DNA from: Bacteroidales bacterium UBA1722
GTDB lineage: Bacteria > Bacteroidota > Bacteroidia > Bacteroidales > UBA932
DNA: 7,914 nt
Assembly: GCA_002317435.1 (NCBI GenBank)
Contig: DCIQ01000138.1
Coordinates: 30,086-37,999 of the forward strand
Reading direction: 5' to 3'
In this document: piece by piece, positions 1 through 5,293 of the stretch
Position numbering within the stretch: position 1 is the first letter of the stretch
How the letters are laid out: each line of letters begins with the position of its first letter
Made by a program: the position numbers and the translations under genes
The notes under the pieces: generated by a model
Database searches by the model: none
What the model saw: only the letters and a program-made list of their open reading frames with translations
What the model was told of the DNA's origin: nothing

Positions 1-624
1 ACCCACAAGACTCTGCGCGGACCCCGCGGCGGCGTTATCATCATCGGGAAGGATTTCGAGAACCCCTGGGGATACAAGACCCCGAAGGGGGAAGTCAAGA
101 AGATGTCCCAGCTCATAAACAGCGCCGTATTCCCCGGATGTCAGGGCGGACCTCTGGAACACTGTATCGCGGCGAAGGCCGTGGCTTTCTATGAAGCTCT
201 CCAGCCCGAGTTCAGGCAGTACCAGCTTCAGGTGAAGAAGAATGCAGCCGCCATGGCCGCTTCATTCGCTGCCAGAGGATATAAAGTGGTGTCCGGCGGT
301 ACGGATAATCATCTGATGCTGATCGACCTCAGGACCAAGTTCCCCGATCTGACCGGAAAGGTGGCGGAGAAGACCCTCGTGACGGCGGATATCACCATCA
401 ACAAGAACATGGTGCCTTTCGACAGCCGCACCCCGTTCTCCACTTCCGGTATCCGCGTAGGTACACCGGCCATCACGTCCCGCGGTCTGGTGGAGAAGGA
501 TATGGACGTAGTCGTAGGTCTGATAGATGACGTTCTCTCCGATGTCGAGAATCCTGCGGTTATCGAGAAGACCAGAAAGGCCGCCCATCAGCTGATGGCG
601 GGCAGACCGCTCAATGTATGGTAG
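1..624 (+). CDS. glyA: Serine hydroxymethyltransferase, C-terminal part (5' end outside window)
   Basis: Cytosolic PLP enzyme that interconverts serine plus tetrahydrofolate with glycine plus 5,10-methylene-tetrahydrofolate, the main source of one-carbon units. The window opens inside the gene: the first codons read THKTLRGPRGG, the signature around the PLP-binding lysine, which is residue 3 of this 207-residue fragment. Further conserved blocks follow: FPGCQGGPLEH at about fragment residues 44-54, SGGTDNHLMLIDLR at about 98-111, and TSGIRVGTPAITSRG at about 148-162, whose arginine corresponds to the family residue that holds the substrate carboxylate. About 204 residues follow the lysine, as expected for a full C-terminus, and the gene ends in TAG. 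I see no truncation or frameshift. It is followed at once by a hairpin terminator and faces a convergent operon. The start and promoter lie upstream of the window. Confidence 0.97.
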   Translation, partial: THKTLRGPRGGVIIIGKDFENPWGYKTPKGEVKKMSQLINSAVFPGCQGGPLEHCIAAKAVAFYEALQPEFRQYQLQVKKNAAAMAASFAARGYKVVSGGTDNHLMLIDLRTKFPDLTGKVAEKTLVTADITINKNMVPFDSRTPFSTSGIRVGTPAITSRGLVEKDMDVVVGLIDDVLSDVENPAVIEKTRKAAHQLMAGRPLNVW

Positions 625-644
625 GATTATGGATATGGAAGATG

Positions 645-688
645 TCGCCCTGTCTGCGAAACGGCTGCAGACAGGGCGATTCCGTTTT
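645..688 (+). terminator. Intrinsic terminator of glyA
   Basis: A perfect 13-bp inverted repeat, arms TCGCCCTGTCTGC (645-657) and GCAGACAGGGCGA (667-679), encloses a 9-nt loop and is followed by TTCCGTTTT. It starts 20 bases after the glyA stop. The short T-run (685-688) overlaps the TAA stop (complement of 687-689) of the convergent redox-protein gene. Read on the minus strand there is no T-tract after the stem, so strong termination is expected only for glyA. The stem may still act as a 3' end barrier for the facing transcript. Confidence 0.85.
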
Positions 689-1160
689 ATGACAGGTTGA
701 TGTGTCTCTCCACGATGTCCGCCGCGATGGCACAGAGTTCTCCGCAGGGGCGTTTCCTGTAATATTCCGGTGTCCGGTCCGACGGGGCGGCGGCCTCTTT
801 CAGGAGCGGGGAAAGGCCTAACAGGTCCCTGCAGATAATCGAGCCGTTTATACGGCGGAATTCATCGGCGAATTCCCGTACCAGTTCATAGTTGCGTGTC
901 CTGGCCTGTTTGTCGGAAATGTCGCCGGCGGGGGATATGAATCCGGCCATGATGGTCATTCCGGATACGGTGCCGCAGACTTCCCTCATCCGTCCCATGC
1001 CTCCTCCGAAACCGGAGCAGAGTGCCGCGAGGTTCTTTTCATCCGGCCCTCCGATGGAGGCGATCCAGTCGCTGAAGGCCAGCACTACGGACTGACAGCA
1101 GTTATATCCCGAATTGAACAGTTCGGATGCGCGTTCGGCTCTCGTCATATCATTTACCAT
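687..1160 (-). CDS. C_GCAxxG_C_C family cysteine-rich redox protein
   Basis: A 157-residue protein that fits the C_GCAxxG_C_C (putative redox-active) family, whose members are about 140 residues long with four strictly conserved cysteines and a CGAxxG motif; their exact function is unknown. Visible here: SGYNCCQSV (C21, C22), the glycine-rich CSGFGGGMGRMREVCGTVSG segment (residues 48-67; C48 and C62, with CGTVSG in place of CGAxxG), C110 in IICRDLL, and C139 and C143 near the C-terminus. There is no signal peptide or membrane segment, so it is probably cytosolic. The start used is ATG at 1160, which overlaps the tsaE stop by 7 bases; an in-frame ATG at 1148 (MTRAERA) is equally possible and would remove the overlap. 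It is the last gene of the M28 peptidase-tsaE-redox operon, probably translationally coupled to tsaE. Thiol redox or metal binding is inferred from the cysteines only. Confidence 0.85.
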   Translation of the reverse strand: MVNDMTRAERASELFNSGYNCCQSVVLAFSDWIASIGGPDEKNLAALCSGFGGGMGRMREVCGTVSGMTIMAGFISPAGDISDKQARTRNYELVREFADEFRRINGSIICRDLLGLSPLLKEAAAPSDRTPEYYRKRPCGELCAIAADIVERHINLS

Positions 1161-1582
1161 TTTATCTCTCTTGCTCCGTTTTCAAGTTCGCTGATGGACA
1201 CTTTCACTGCCTCTTCGGGCAGCAGCCCGCCTATCTTTTCCGGCCATTCCATCAGACACAGTCCGTCGCTCTCATACATATATTCCTCAAATCCCATGTC
1301 ATAGACTTCCTGGAGCTTCTCTATCCTGTAGAAGTCGAAATGGAATACGGGCAGCCCGGTGCGTGTGCGGTATTCGTTCACTATGGTGAAAGTGGGACTG
1401 TTCACCACGTCATCCACCCCCAGTTCGGCACACAGCGCGGTGATGAAAGTGGTCTTCCCGGCTCCCATGGAGCCATAGAATGCGAATATTCTGTTTTTGC
1501 CTTCGGCAATACCCGCTTTCCCGATGAATTCGGCGGCCGCCTCACTGATGTGGCTCAGGTCTTTTATCGTGACAGTATTCAT
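1154..1582 (-). CDS. tsaE: tRNA threonylcarbamoyladenosine biosynthesis ATPase TsaE
   Basis: A P-loop ATPase that works with TsaB and TsaD (and TsaC, which makes threonylcarbamoyl-AMP) to install t6A at position 37 of tRNAs reading ANN codons; cytosolic and usually essential. The 142-residue product has the family length and landmarks in order: Walker A GSMGAGKTT (37-45), SPTFTIVNEY (62-71, the switch-like segment), HFDFYR (81-86), and LMEWPEKI (110-117), which includes the conserved E-W pair. The start is ATG at 1582. The frame stays open a further 44 codons upstream, but that stretch (starting MPRRVSPAERSRD) lies inside the peptidase gene and looks like out-of-frame translation. The start is 23 bases after the peptidase stop, with no Shine-Dalgarno sequence. 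The TAA stop lies inside the start region of the following redox gene. No promoter of its own is visible, so it is probably transcribed from the promoter in front of the peptidase gene. Confidence 0.95.
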   Translation of the reverse strand: MNTVTIKDLSHISEAAAEFIGKAGIAEGKNRIFAFYGSMGAGKTTFITALCAELGVDDVVNSPTFTIVNEYRTRTGLPVFHFDFYRIEKLQEVYDMGFEEYMYESDGLCLMEWPEKIGGLLPEEAVKVSISELENGAREIKW

Positions 1583-1605
1583 CTTTTTCTGTTTTGACGG
1601 CGTTT

Positions 1606-3045
1606 TCAGTCCGCATAGGCCCCTTCCCTGGAGAGCAGGTGGGGGAGATTGGCGATTCCGAAGGCGGTGACGGCTGTCACGAGAGCGCTCTGCCGGAGAT
1701 ACTCTGCGGGGCACTGGTAGAAAAGGTCCCTTTCGGTATGCCAGATTTCACGATAGTCGAAATATCTCCCTGCCGGATCCGTCTCCCTGAAGGAGATGGT
1801 GGGTACACCCTGTTCCGCGAAGTAGGCATAGTCGGAATGTCCTCCGTTCTTGGGTCTGGGGGATGGAGGATCCGTCCTCTTGTTTACCGTAAACGGGAAA
1901 AACAGGTCGGGTTCGGATGTGAGCGGCTTGCAGACTTGCACGAAGTCATCGTACATCGCTTCCGGCACGGTGACCGATGTGGCGGCCAGAGGACCGCCGT
2001 CCCGGTTGAAGAGATTTGAAATTTTGGACATCTGCTCCATATGGTGTTCCACATAGTATTTGGAACCCCACAGGCCGAATTCTTCTCCGGTCCACAGGCA
2101 GAAGAGGATGGTACGTTCCGGTCTGGCTCCGCAGGACGTGAGCAGACGTGCCGCCTCCAGAGTCACGGAACTGCCGTTTCCGTCATCCACTGAACCTGTA
2201 GCCACGTCGAAGGCATCCAGATGTCCGCTTATTATTACATATTCGTCAGGATGCTTGGTGCCTTTCAGTGCCCCGATGATATTGTGGTACTTGACAGGTT
2301 TCGGGGAGAAATGGTTTCTGATGTCGAATTCCAGGAAGAAAATTCTCTTTTCGAGCACTTTTTCCTTTATTGTTTCGTACTGGTGCTCATCGAGTTTGAT
2401 GTCAGGAACCTTGGGAAGGTTTGTGAATGAGAGCTCTTCCAGATGTTTCCTGTCATAGAGGGTGGTGATGGGTGTCCGTGCCGACTGGATGAAGCCGAGC
2501 ACTCCCATCTCAGCCATGGTCTTGTAGAAAGTGGTGTCGGTATCGCGGGTCTGGTCGACGGGCCATCCGGTGGACCGTCCGCCTACGAGCACCCAGGCTC
2601 CCGGCAGAACCCCTTTCATCCTGTCGAGATCCTTCCGGGAACGCGGCTCCATATACACCCTGCCGGTCTGTGGACCTTTGGTTCCGGCGGTGTAGGAAGG
2701 GGTGGTGAAGTGAAGACTCATACCGTCGCTGTCATCGAGCATCCTTCCGAACCAGGGTCCGCGGTTGAAACCCGTTTTGAGTTCACCCACTTCCTCGACG
2801 GTGACTTCAAGACCCCAACTGCGCATAAGGTCCGCCGCCCACATCTCCGCATCTTCCAGAGCATGCGAGCCTACGGGACGACCTCCTATCGTATTCGACA
2901 GGACATCAAGATGCTCCATTACGCGGTTGTCGTTCAGCCCTGTCTCGATTATTTTTCCGGTTACTTTTCCGTTCTGTGCCCGGGACGGACCTGCCGTGGC
3001 CAATGAGACGGACAGAACGATGAGAATGATGGTACAGTGTTTCAT
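1606..3045 (-). CDS. Exported M28 family zinc metallopeptidase, carboxypeptidase Q-like
   Basis: A 479-residue peptidase with a Sec signal peptide: MKHC, then a hydrophobic run of about 15 residues, with likely cleavage after SRA (residue 23). No cysteine lies at a lipobox, so a periplasmic or secreted protein is expected. The catalytic domain shows the complete co-catalytic two-zinc set of M28: H275 in SGHLDAFD, D287 in GSVDDGNG (bridging), catalytic E321 with ligand E322 in WTGEEFG, D349 in FNRDGGP, and H436 in IWHTERD. The GHLDAFD and VDDGNG blocks resemble the carboxypeptidase Q (PGCP) branch of M28, and residues from about 95 to 250 would hold the inserted PA-like region. Substrate is probably peptides, but exopeptidase polarity cannot be read from the sequence. 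It is first in the operon with tsaE and the redox gene and is transcribed divergently from comM. A near-leaderless promoter is predicted in front of it. Confidence 0.92.
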   Translation of the reverse strand: MKHCTIILIVLSVSLATAGPSRAQNGKVTGKIIETGLNDNRVMEHLDVLSNTIGGRPVGSHALEDAEMWAADLMRSWGLEVTVEEVGELKTGFNRGPWFGRMLDDSDGMSLHFTTPSYTAGTKGPQTGRVYMEPRSRKDLDRMKGVLPGAWVLVGGRSTGWPVDQTRDTDTTFYKTMAEMGVLGFIQSARTPITTLYDRKHLEELSFTNLPKVPDIKLDEHQYETIKEKVLEKRIFFLEFDIRNHFSPKPVKYHNIIGALKGTKHPDEYVIISGHLDAFDVATGSVDDGNGSSVTLEAARLLTSCGARPERTILFCLWTGEEFGLWGSKYYVEHHMEQMSKISNLFNRDGGPLAATSVTVPEAMYDDFVQVCKPLTSEPDLFFPFTVNKRTDPPSPRPKNGGHSDYAYFAEQGVPTISFRETDPAGRYFDYREIWHTERDLFYQCPAEYLRQSALVTAVTAFGIANLPHLLSREGAYAD

Positions 3046-3064
3046 GGGAAGATTATTTTGGCTT

Positions 3065-3072
3065 CAAAATTA
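3065..3072 (-). promoter_or_regulatory. -7 element of the M28 peptidase operon
   Basis: Read on the minus strand this is TAATTTTG, a full match to the Bacteroidota -7 consensus TAnnTTTG. It predicts transcription starting near 3058, only about 13 bases before the ATG at 3045. There is no good TTTG -33 box at the expected spacing; that position (about 3092-3095) falls inside the TCCCGA/TCGGGA inverted repeat. Site assigned by consensus only. Confidence 0.55.
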
Positions 3073-3082
3073 GTAAAATCCC

Positions 3083-3098
3083 TCCCGATGTGTCGGGA
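3083..3098. repeat. Inverted repeat in the divergent promoter region (possible operator)
   Basis: TCCCGATGTGTCGGGA has perfect 6-bp arms (3083-3088 and 3093-3098) around TGTG. It covers the place where the -33 box of the peptidase promoter should be, so a protein bound here could block or replace normal sigma contact. No associated regulator gene is in the window. A 6-bp repeat can also arise by chance. Confidence 0.4.
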
Positions 3099-3117
3099 AA
3101 TGCAGAAAAAGAAATAC

Positions 3118-3130
3118 TTTTTTTAAAAAA
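3118..3130. promoter_or_regulatory. T7A6 tract between the divergent promoters
   Basis: A run of seven T followed by six A sits in an AT-rich island (about 3103-3139) in otherwise GC-rich sequence. Its centre (3124) is exactly midway between the outer edges of the two facing -7 elements (3065 and 3183). It could serve both promoters as an UP-like or DNA-bending element; this is inference from position and composition. Confidence 0.4.
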
Positions 3131-3175
3131 GGAAATATCTGATGTCAGGAATCCCGGCTTGAAGGGAAGGCACCG

Positions 3176-3183
3176 TAGATTTG
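3176..3183 (+). promoter_or_regulatory. -7 element of the comM promoter
   Basis: TAGATTTG matches TAnnTTTG and is followed by CG, much like the rpsO promoter (TATCTTTGCG). Transcription would begin near 3190, leaving a leader of about 10 bases before the ATG at 3200. No clear TTTG -33 box is seen at 19-20 bp spacing; a TTG at 3159-3161 is only 14 bp away. The position of this element is a reason to prefer the ATG at 3200 over the GTG at 3185. Confidence 0.55.
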
Positions 3184-3199
3184 CGTGAAAATTGATGAT

Positions 3200-4744
3200 A
3201 TGTTGTGTAAGTGTTACAGTGCCACCTGCATCGGACTGGATGTCCTGCCGGTGACCGTTGAAGTGTCCGTGACTCCCGGGGTGGGATTCGAACTGGTGGG
3301 TCTGCCGGACAGCGCGGTGAAGGAGTCTATAGCCAGAGTGTCCGCAGCCCTGACGGGAAACGGATACCGTCTGCCGGGGAAGAAGACAGTGGTCAATATG
3401 GCTCCCGCCGATCTGCGGAAGGAGGGTTCGGCTTTCGATGTGGCCATAGGAATCGGTCTGCTGGCTGCTTCCGAACAGATCGTGGTGCACTCCTCCGAGA
3501 AGACTTTGATAGTAGGGGAACTGTCCCTGGACGGATATCTCAGGCCGGTCAGGGGTGTGCTCCCCATAGCCATCCGGGCCGGAGGGATGGGATTCGAACG
3601 ATGTATCTTTCCCCGTGAGGGTTCGTGGGAAGCGGCCGATGTGGATGATATCCCCATCTATGTGGCCGACACTTTGATGGATGTGGTCAATATCCTTCAG
3701 GATGAACCTTATATAGAGGATCTGCGGCTCAGACCGGGGACTCGCGGCGGGAAGTCGGACCGTCTGATGACGGACGATTTCTGCGACGTGATGGGGCAGG
3801 AAACTGCCAAGAGGGGGTTGGAGATAGCTGCCTCCGGTGCGCATAATCTTCTGCTGACCGGACCTCCGGGTGCCGGGAAAAGCTTTATGGCCAGATGTCT
3901 GGCCGGAATCCTCCCTCCGATGGGCAGACAGGAATCCATGGAGACCAGTATGATATATTCGGTGGCGGGACAGCTTTCCTCGGAGGGGGGACTGCTCGTG
4001 AACAGACCTTTCAGATCTCCGCACCATACCGCCAGCCTGGCCTCCCTGGTGGGGGGCGGGAAGAATGCGACTCCCGGAGAGATAAGTCTGGCCCATAACG
4101 GAGTACTCTATCTGGATGAGATAAATCTCTTTCCCTCTTCGGTGCTGGATGTCCTCCGCCAGCCTCTGGAAGAGAGGTGCATCTCGATATCCAGAGTCAG
4201 GTACAAGGTGAAATACCCGGCTTCATTCATGCTGGTGGGCTCCATGAATCCCTGTCCCTGCGGATATTACGGATTCGAAGACAATTGCCCGGAGGGCGGC
4301 GGTGCTGCGGGACACAGATGCACCTGTTCCCCGGGGATAATCCAGCGCTACAGGACCCGCATATCGGGACCCCTGATGGACAGGATAGACCTTAACGTCC
4401 GGGTCCGGCCGGTGGAAAGTTCCAGACTGGTGGACGGGGTGAAGGCGGAGTCGAGTGCGGTGATAGCGGAACGGGTCGCTGCGATGAGGAGACTGCAGGC
4501 GGAGCGGTTCGCCGGTGACGGCATATTCACAAACTCCCAGATGAATGCCCGGCATCTGAAGAAATATTGCCCTTTGGGCAAGGAAGAGAAGGAACTGTGC
4601 GGGAAGATGATGACCGCCTATGCGCTCTCCGCCCGCTCATATTCCCGTATCCTGAAAGTGGCCAGGACCATCGCGGATATGGACGGGAGCGGGGATATCC
4701 GCCCGGCGCATCTGCTGGAGGCGGTGCAGTACAGGATTGTATAG
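3200..4744 (+). CDS. comM: ComM (YifB) family AAA+ ATPase, Mg-chelatase-like branch-migration helicase
   Basis: ComM is a hexameric cytosolic helicase that drives branch migration while transformed single-stranded DNA is integrated into the chromosome; bacteria not known to be transformable also carry it. The 514-residue product is full length. The N-terminal ChlI-like (Lon protease S5-like fold) domain spans about 1-170 and includes VGLPDSAVKES (33-43). The AAA+ core has Walker A GPPGAGKS (221-228), Walker B GVLYLDEI (301-308), sensor 1 GSMNPCPCG (347-355), the SGPLMDRID block (389-397) and a C-terminal LSARSYSRILKVARTIAD region (476-493) holding sensor 2. A cysteine cluster (C352, C354, C363, C374, C376) lies after sensor 1 as in the family. 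I chose ATG at 3200: Bacteroidota homologues begin ML.K.Y, and the -7 element at 3176-3183 would start transcription inside the longer GTG (3185) version. No Shine-Dalgarno sequence is present. It appears to be monocistronic. Confidence 0.95.
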   Translation: MLCKCYSATCIGLDVLPVTVEVSVTPGVGFELVGLPDSAVKESIARVSAALTGNGYRLPGKKTVVNMAPADLRKEGSAFDVAIGIGLLAASEQIVVHSSEKTLIVGELSLDGYLRPVRGVLPIAIRAGGMGFERCIFPREGSWEAADVDDIPIYVADTLMDVVNILQDEPYIEDLRLRPGTRGGKSDRLMTDDFCDVMGQETAKRGLEIAASGAHNLLLTGPPGAGKSFMARCLAGILPPMGRQESMETSMIYSVAGQLSSEGGLLVNRPFRSPHHTASLASLVGGGKNATPGEISLAHNGVLYLDEINLFPSSVLDVLRQPLEERCISISRVRYKVKYPASFMLVGSMNPCPCGYYGFEDNCPEGGGAAGHRCTCSPGIIQRYRTRISGPLMDRIDLNVRVRPVESSRLVDGVKAESSAVIAERVAAMRRLQAERFAGDGIFTNSQMNARHLKKYCPLGKEEKELCGKMMTAYALSARSYSRILKVARTIADMDGSGDIRPAHLLEAVQYRIV

Positions 4745-4763
4745 TTCGAGGAGGTATCCCGTG

Positions 4764-4781
4764 ACGTTTTTCAGAAAACGT
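4764..4781 (+). repeat. Hairpin competing with the comM terminator
   Basis: ACGTTTT (4764-4770), loop TCAG and AAAACGT (4775-4781) form a perfect 7-bp inverted repeat just after comM. Its right arm is also the left arm of the next hairpin (4775-4797), so only one of the two can form in an RNA. This has the geometry of an antiterminator/terminator pair but could be coincidental in a short AT-rich stretch. Confidence 0.5.
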
Positions 4782-4800
4782 TTGCTGGGAACGTTTTTTT
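4775..4800 (+). terminator. Intrinsic terminator of comM
   Basis: Perfect 8-bp stem AAAACGTT (4775-4782) / AACGTTTT (4790-4797) around TGCTGGG, running into seven T (4794-4800). It lies 30 bases after the comM stop. The stem is AT-rich, so termination may be partial. It overlaps the rpsO promoter: the -33 TTTG (4781-4784) is in the left arm and loop, and the T-run ends three bases before the -7 element. Confidence 0.65.
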
Positions 4801-4811
4801 GTATATCTTTG
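4781..4811 (+). promoter_or_regulatory. rpsO promoter (Bacteroidota type)
   Basis: TTTG at 4781-4784 and TATCTTTG at 4804-4811 with a 19-bp spacer match the Bacteroidota -33/-7 consensus very closely, the best promoter in the window. Transcription is predicted near 4818, giving a leader of about 39 bases to the rpsO ATG. A perfect 16-bp palindrome spans the predicted start. Confidence 0.8.
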
Positions 4812-4813
4812 CG

Positions 4814-4829
4814 GTCCCAATATTGGGAC
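4814..4829. repeat. Perfect 16-bp palindrome across the rpsO transcription start
   Basis: GTCCCAATATTGGGAC is its own reverse complement. It begins three bases after the -7 element and covers about -4 to +12 of the predicted transcript. That is a classical place for a repressor operator. As RNA it could fold as a 5-bp stem with a 6-nt loop at the very 5' end. No cognate regulator is visible here. Confidence 0.6.
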
Positions 4830-4856
4830 AGGATTAATAATCAATTGCTTAAAGTT

Positions 4857-5132
4857 ATGGCAGAGTATTTATCAGCAGACAAAAAGCAGGAGATTTTCGG
4901 ACAATACGGAAAGTCTAATAAGGACACCGGCTCGGCTGAGAGTCAGATTGCTCTATTTTCCTACCGTATCGCTCACCTTACGGACCACCTGAGAAACAAC
5001 AAGAAGGACTATGGCACACAGCGTTCTCTTCTCAGACTCGTCGGTAAGAGACGTCGCCTTCTGGACTACCTCAAGGAGAAGGACATCGAGAGATACAGAG
5101 AGATAGTTAAGGCGCTTAACCTTCGTAAATAA
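4857..5132 (+). CDS. rpsO: 30S ribosomal protein S15
   Basis: A primary binding protein of the 30S subunit, contacting 16S rRNA at the three-way junction of helices 20-22 and forming bridge B4 with the 50S subunit. The 91-residue product has the family length and its signature regions: KQEIFGQYGKSNKDTGSAESQIALFSYRI near the N-terminus, then HLRNNKKDYGTQRSLLRLVGKRRRLLDYLKEKD, the block bearing the rRNA-contacting basic residues, ending ALNLRK. The start is ATG at 4857. The frame is open 40 codons further upstream, but that part overlaps the comM end, its terminator and the rpsO promoter and is not coding. No Shine-Dalgarno sequence precedes the ATG, as is typical of this phylum. It has its own promoter and a strong terminator, so it is probably a single-gene transcript beside pnp. 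Confidence 0.98.
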   Translation: MAEYLSADKKQEIFGQYGKSNKDTGSAESQIALFSYRIAHLTDHLRNNKKDYGTQRSLLRLVGKRRRLLDYLKEKDIERYREIVKALNLRK

Positions 5133-5151
5133 AGGTAAAAGCAGAAATGGA

Positions 5152-5177
5152 GGCTGTCCGTGCGACAGCCTTTTTTT
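5152..5177 (+). terminator. Intrinsic terminator of rpsO
   Basis: Perfect 7-bp GC-rich stem GGCTGTC (5152-5158) / GACAGCC (5164-5170), loop CGTGC, followed at once by seven T (5171-5177). It lies 19 bases after the rpsO stop and should separate rpsO from pnp transcription. Confidence 0.92.
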
Positions 5178-5187
5178 ATGCCTGCTA

Positions 5188-5218
5188 TTGGTAAAGTCAG
5201 CAATTACGAATAACTTTG
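5188..5218 (+). promoter_or_regulatory. pnp promoter (Bacteroidota type)
   Basis: TAACTTTG (5211-5218) is a full match to the -7 consensus TAnnTTTG, with TTG at 5188-5190 a 20-bp spacer upstream as a partial -33 box. Transcription should begin near 5225, giving pnp a leader of about 69 bases, the longest in the window. The promoter begins 10 bases after the rpsO terminator. Confidence 0.7.
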
Positions 5219-5236
5219 CACAATTTACAGTTCCTT

Positions 5237-5256
5237 ATCGGCTGATTATCGCCGAT
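5237..5256 (+). promoter_or_regulatory. Hairpin in the pnp leader
   Basis: ATCGGC (5237-5242) and GCCGAT (5251-5256) form a perfect 6-bp stem with an 8-nt loop, about 12-32 bases into the predicted pnp transcript. In E. coli the pnp leader holds a hairpin cut by RNase III, through which PNPase autoregulates. A comparable role here is only an analogy from position. Confidence 0.45.
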
Positions 5257-5293
5257 TACTGAAGACAGGACACTTATTTTATAACAAGTCAAT

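Noticed and set aside
1583..1714. Possible 44-residue N-terminal extension of TsaE
   Set aside because: It overlaps the peptidase coding end in another frame, is Arg/Pro-rich, and would make TsaE much longer than the family; ATG at 1582 gives the normal length.
1606..3045. M28 peptidase as a lipoprotein
   Set aside because: The only cysteine near the N-terminus is residue 4, before the hydrophobic core, so there is no lipobox. A signal peptidase I site after SRA at residue 23 fits better.
3053..4096. A 347-codon open frame on the minus strand opposite the 5' half of comM
   Set aside because: Antisense to the well-conserved ComM N-terminal and Walker A regions. The His/Gly/Arg-rich translation has no recognisable domain and would run across the divergent promoter region.
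4737..4856. Possible 40-residue N-terminal extension of S15
   Set aside because: It covers the comM stop, its terminator, the rpsO promoter and the palindrome, and S15 is normally about 89 residues starting at the ATG chosen.
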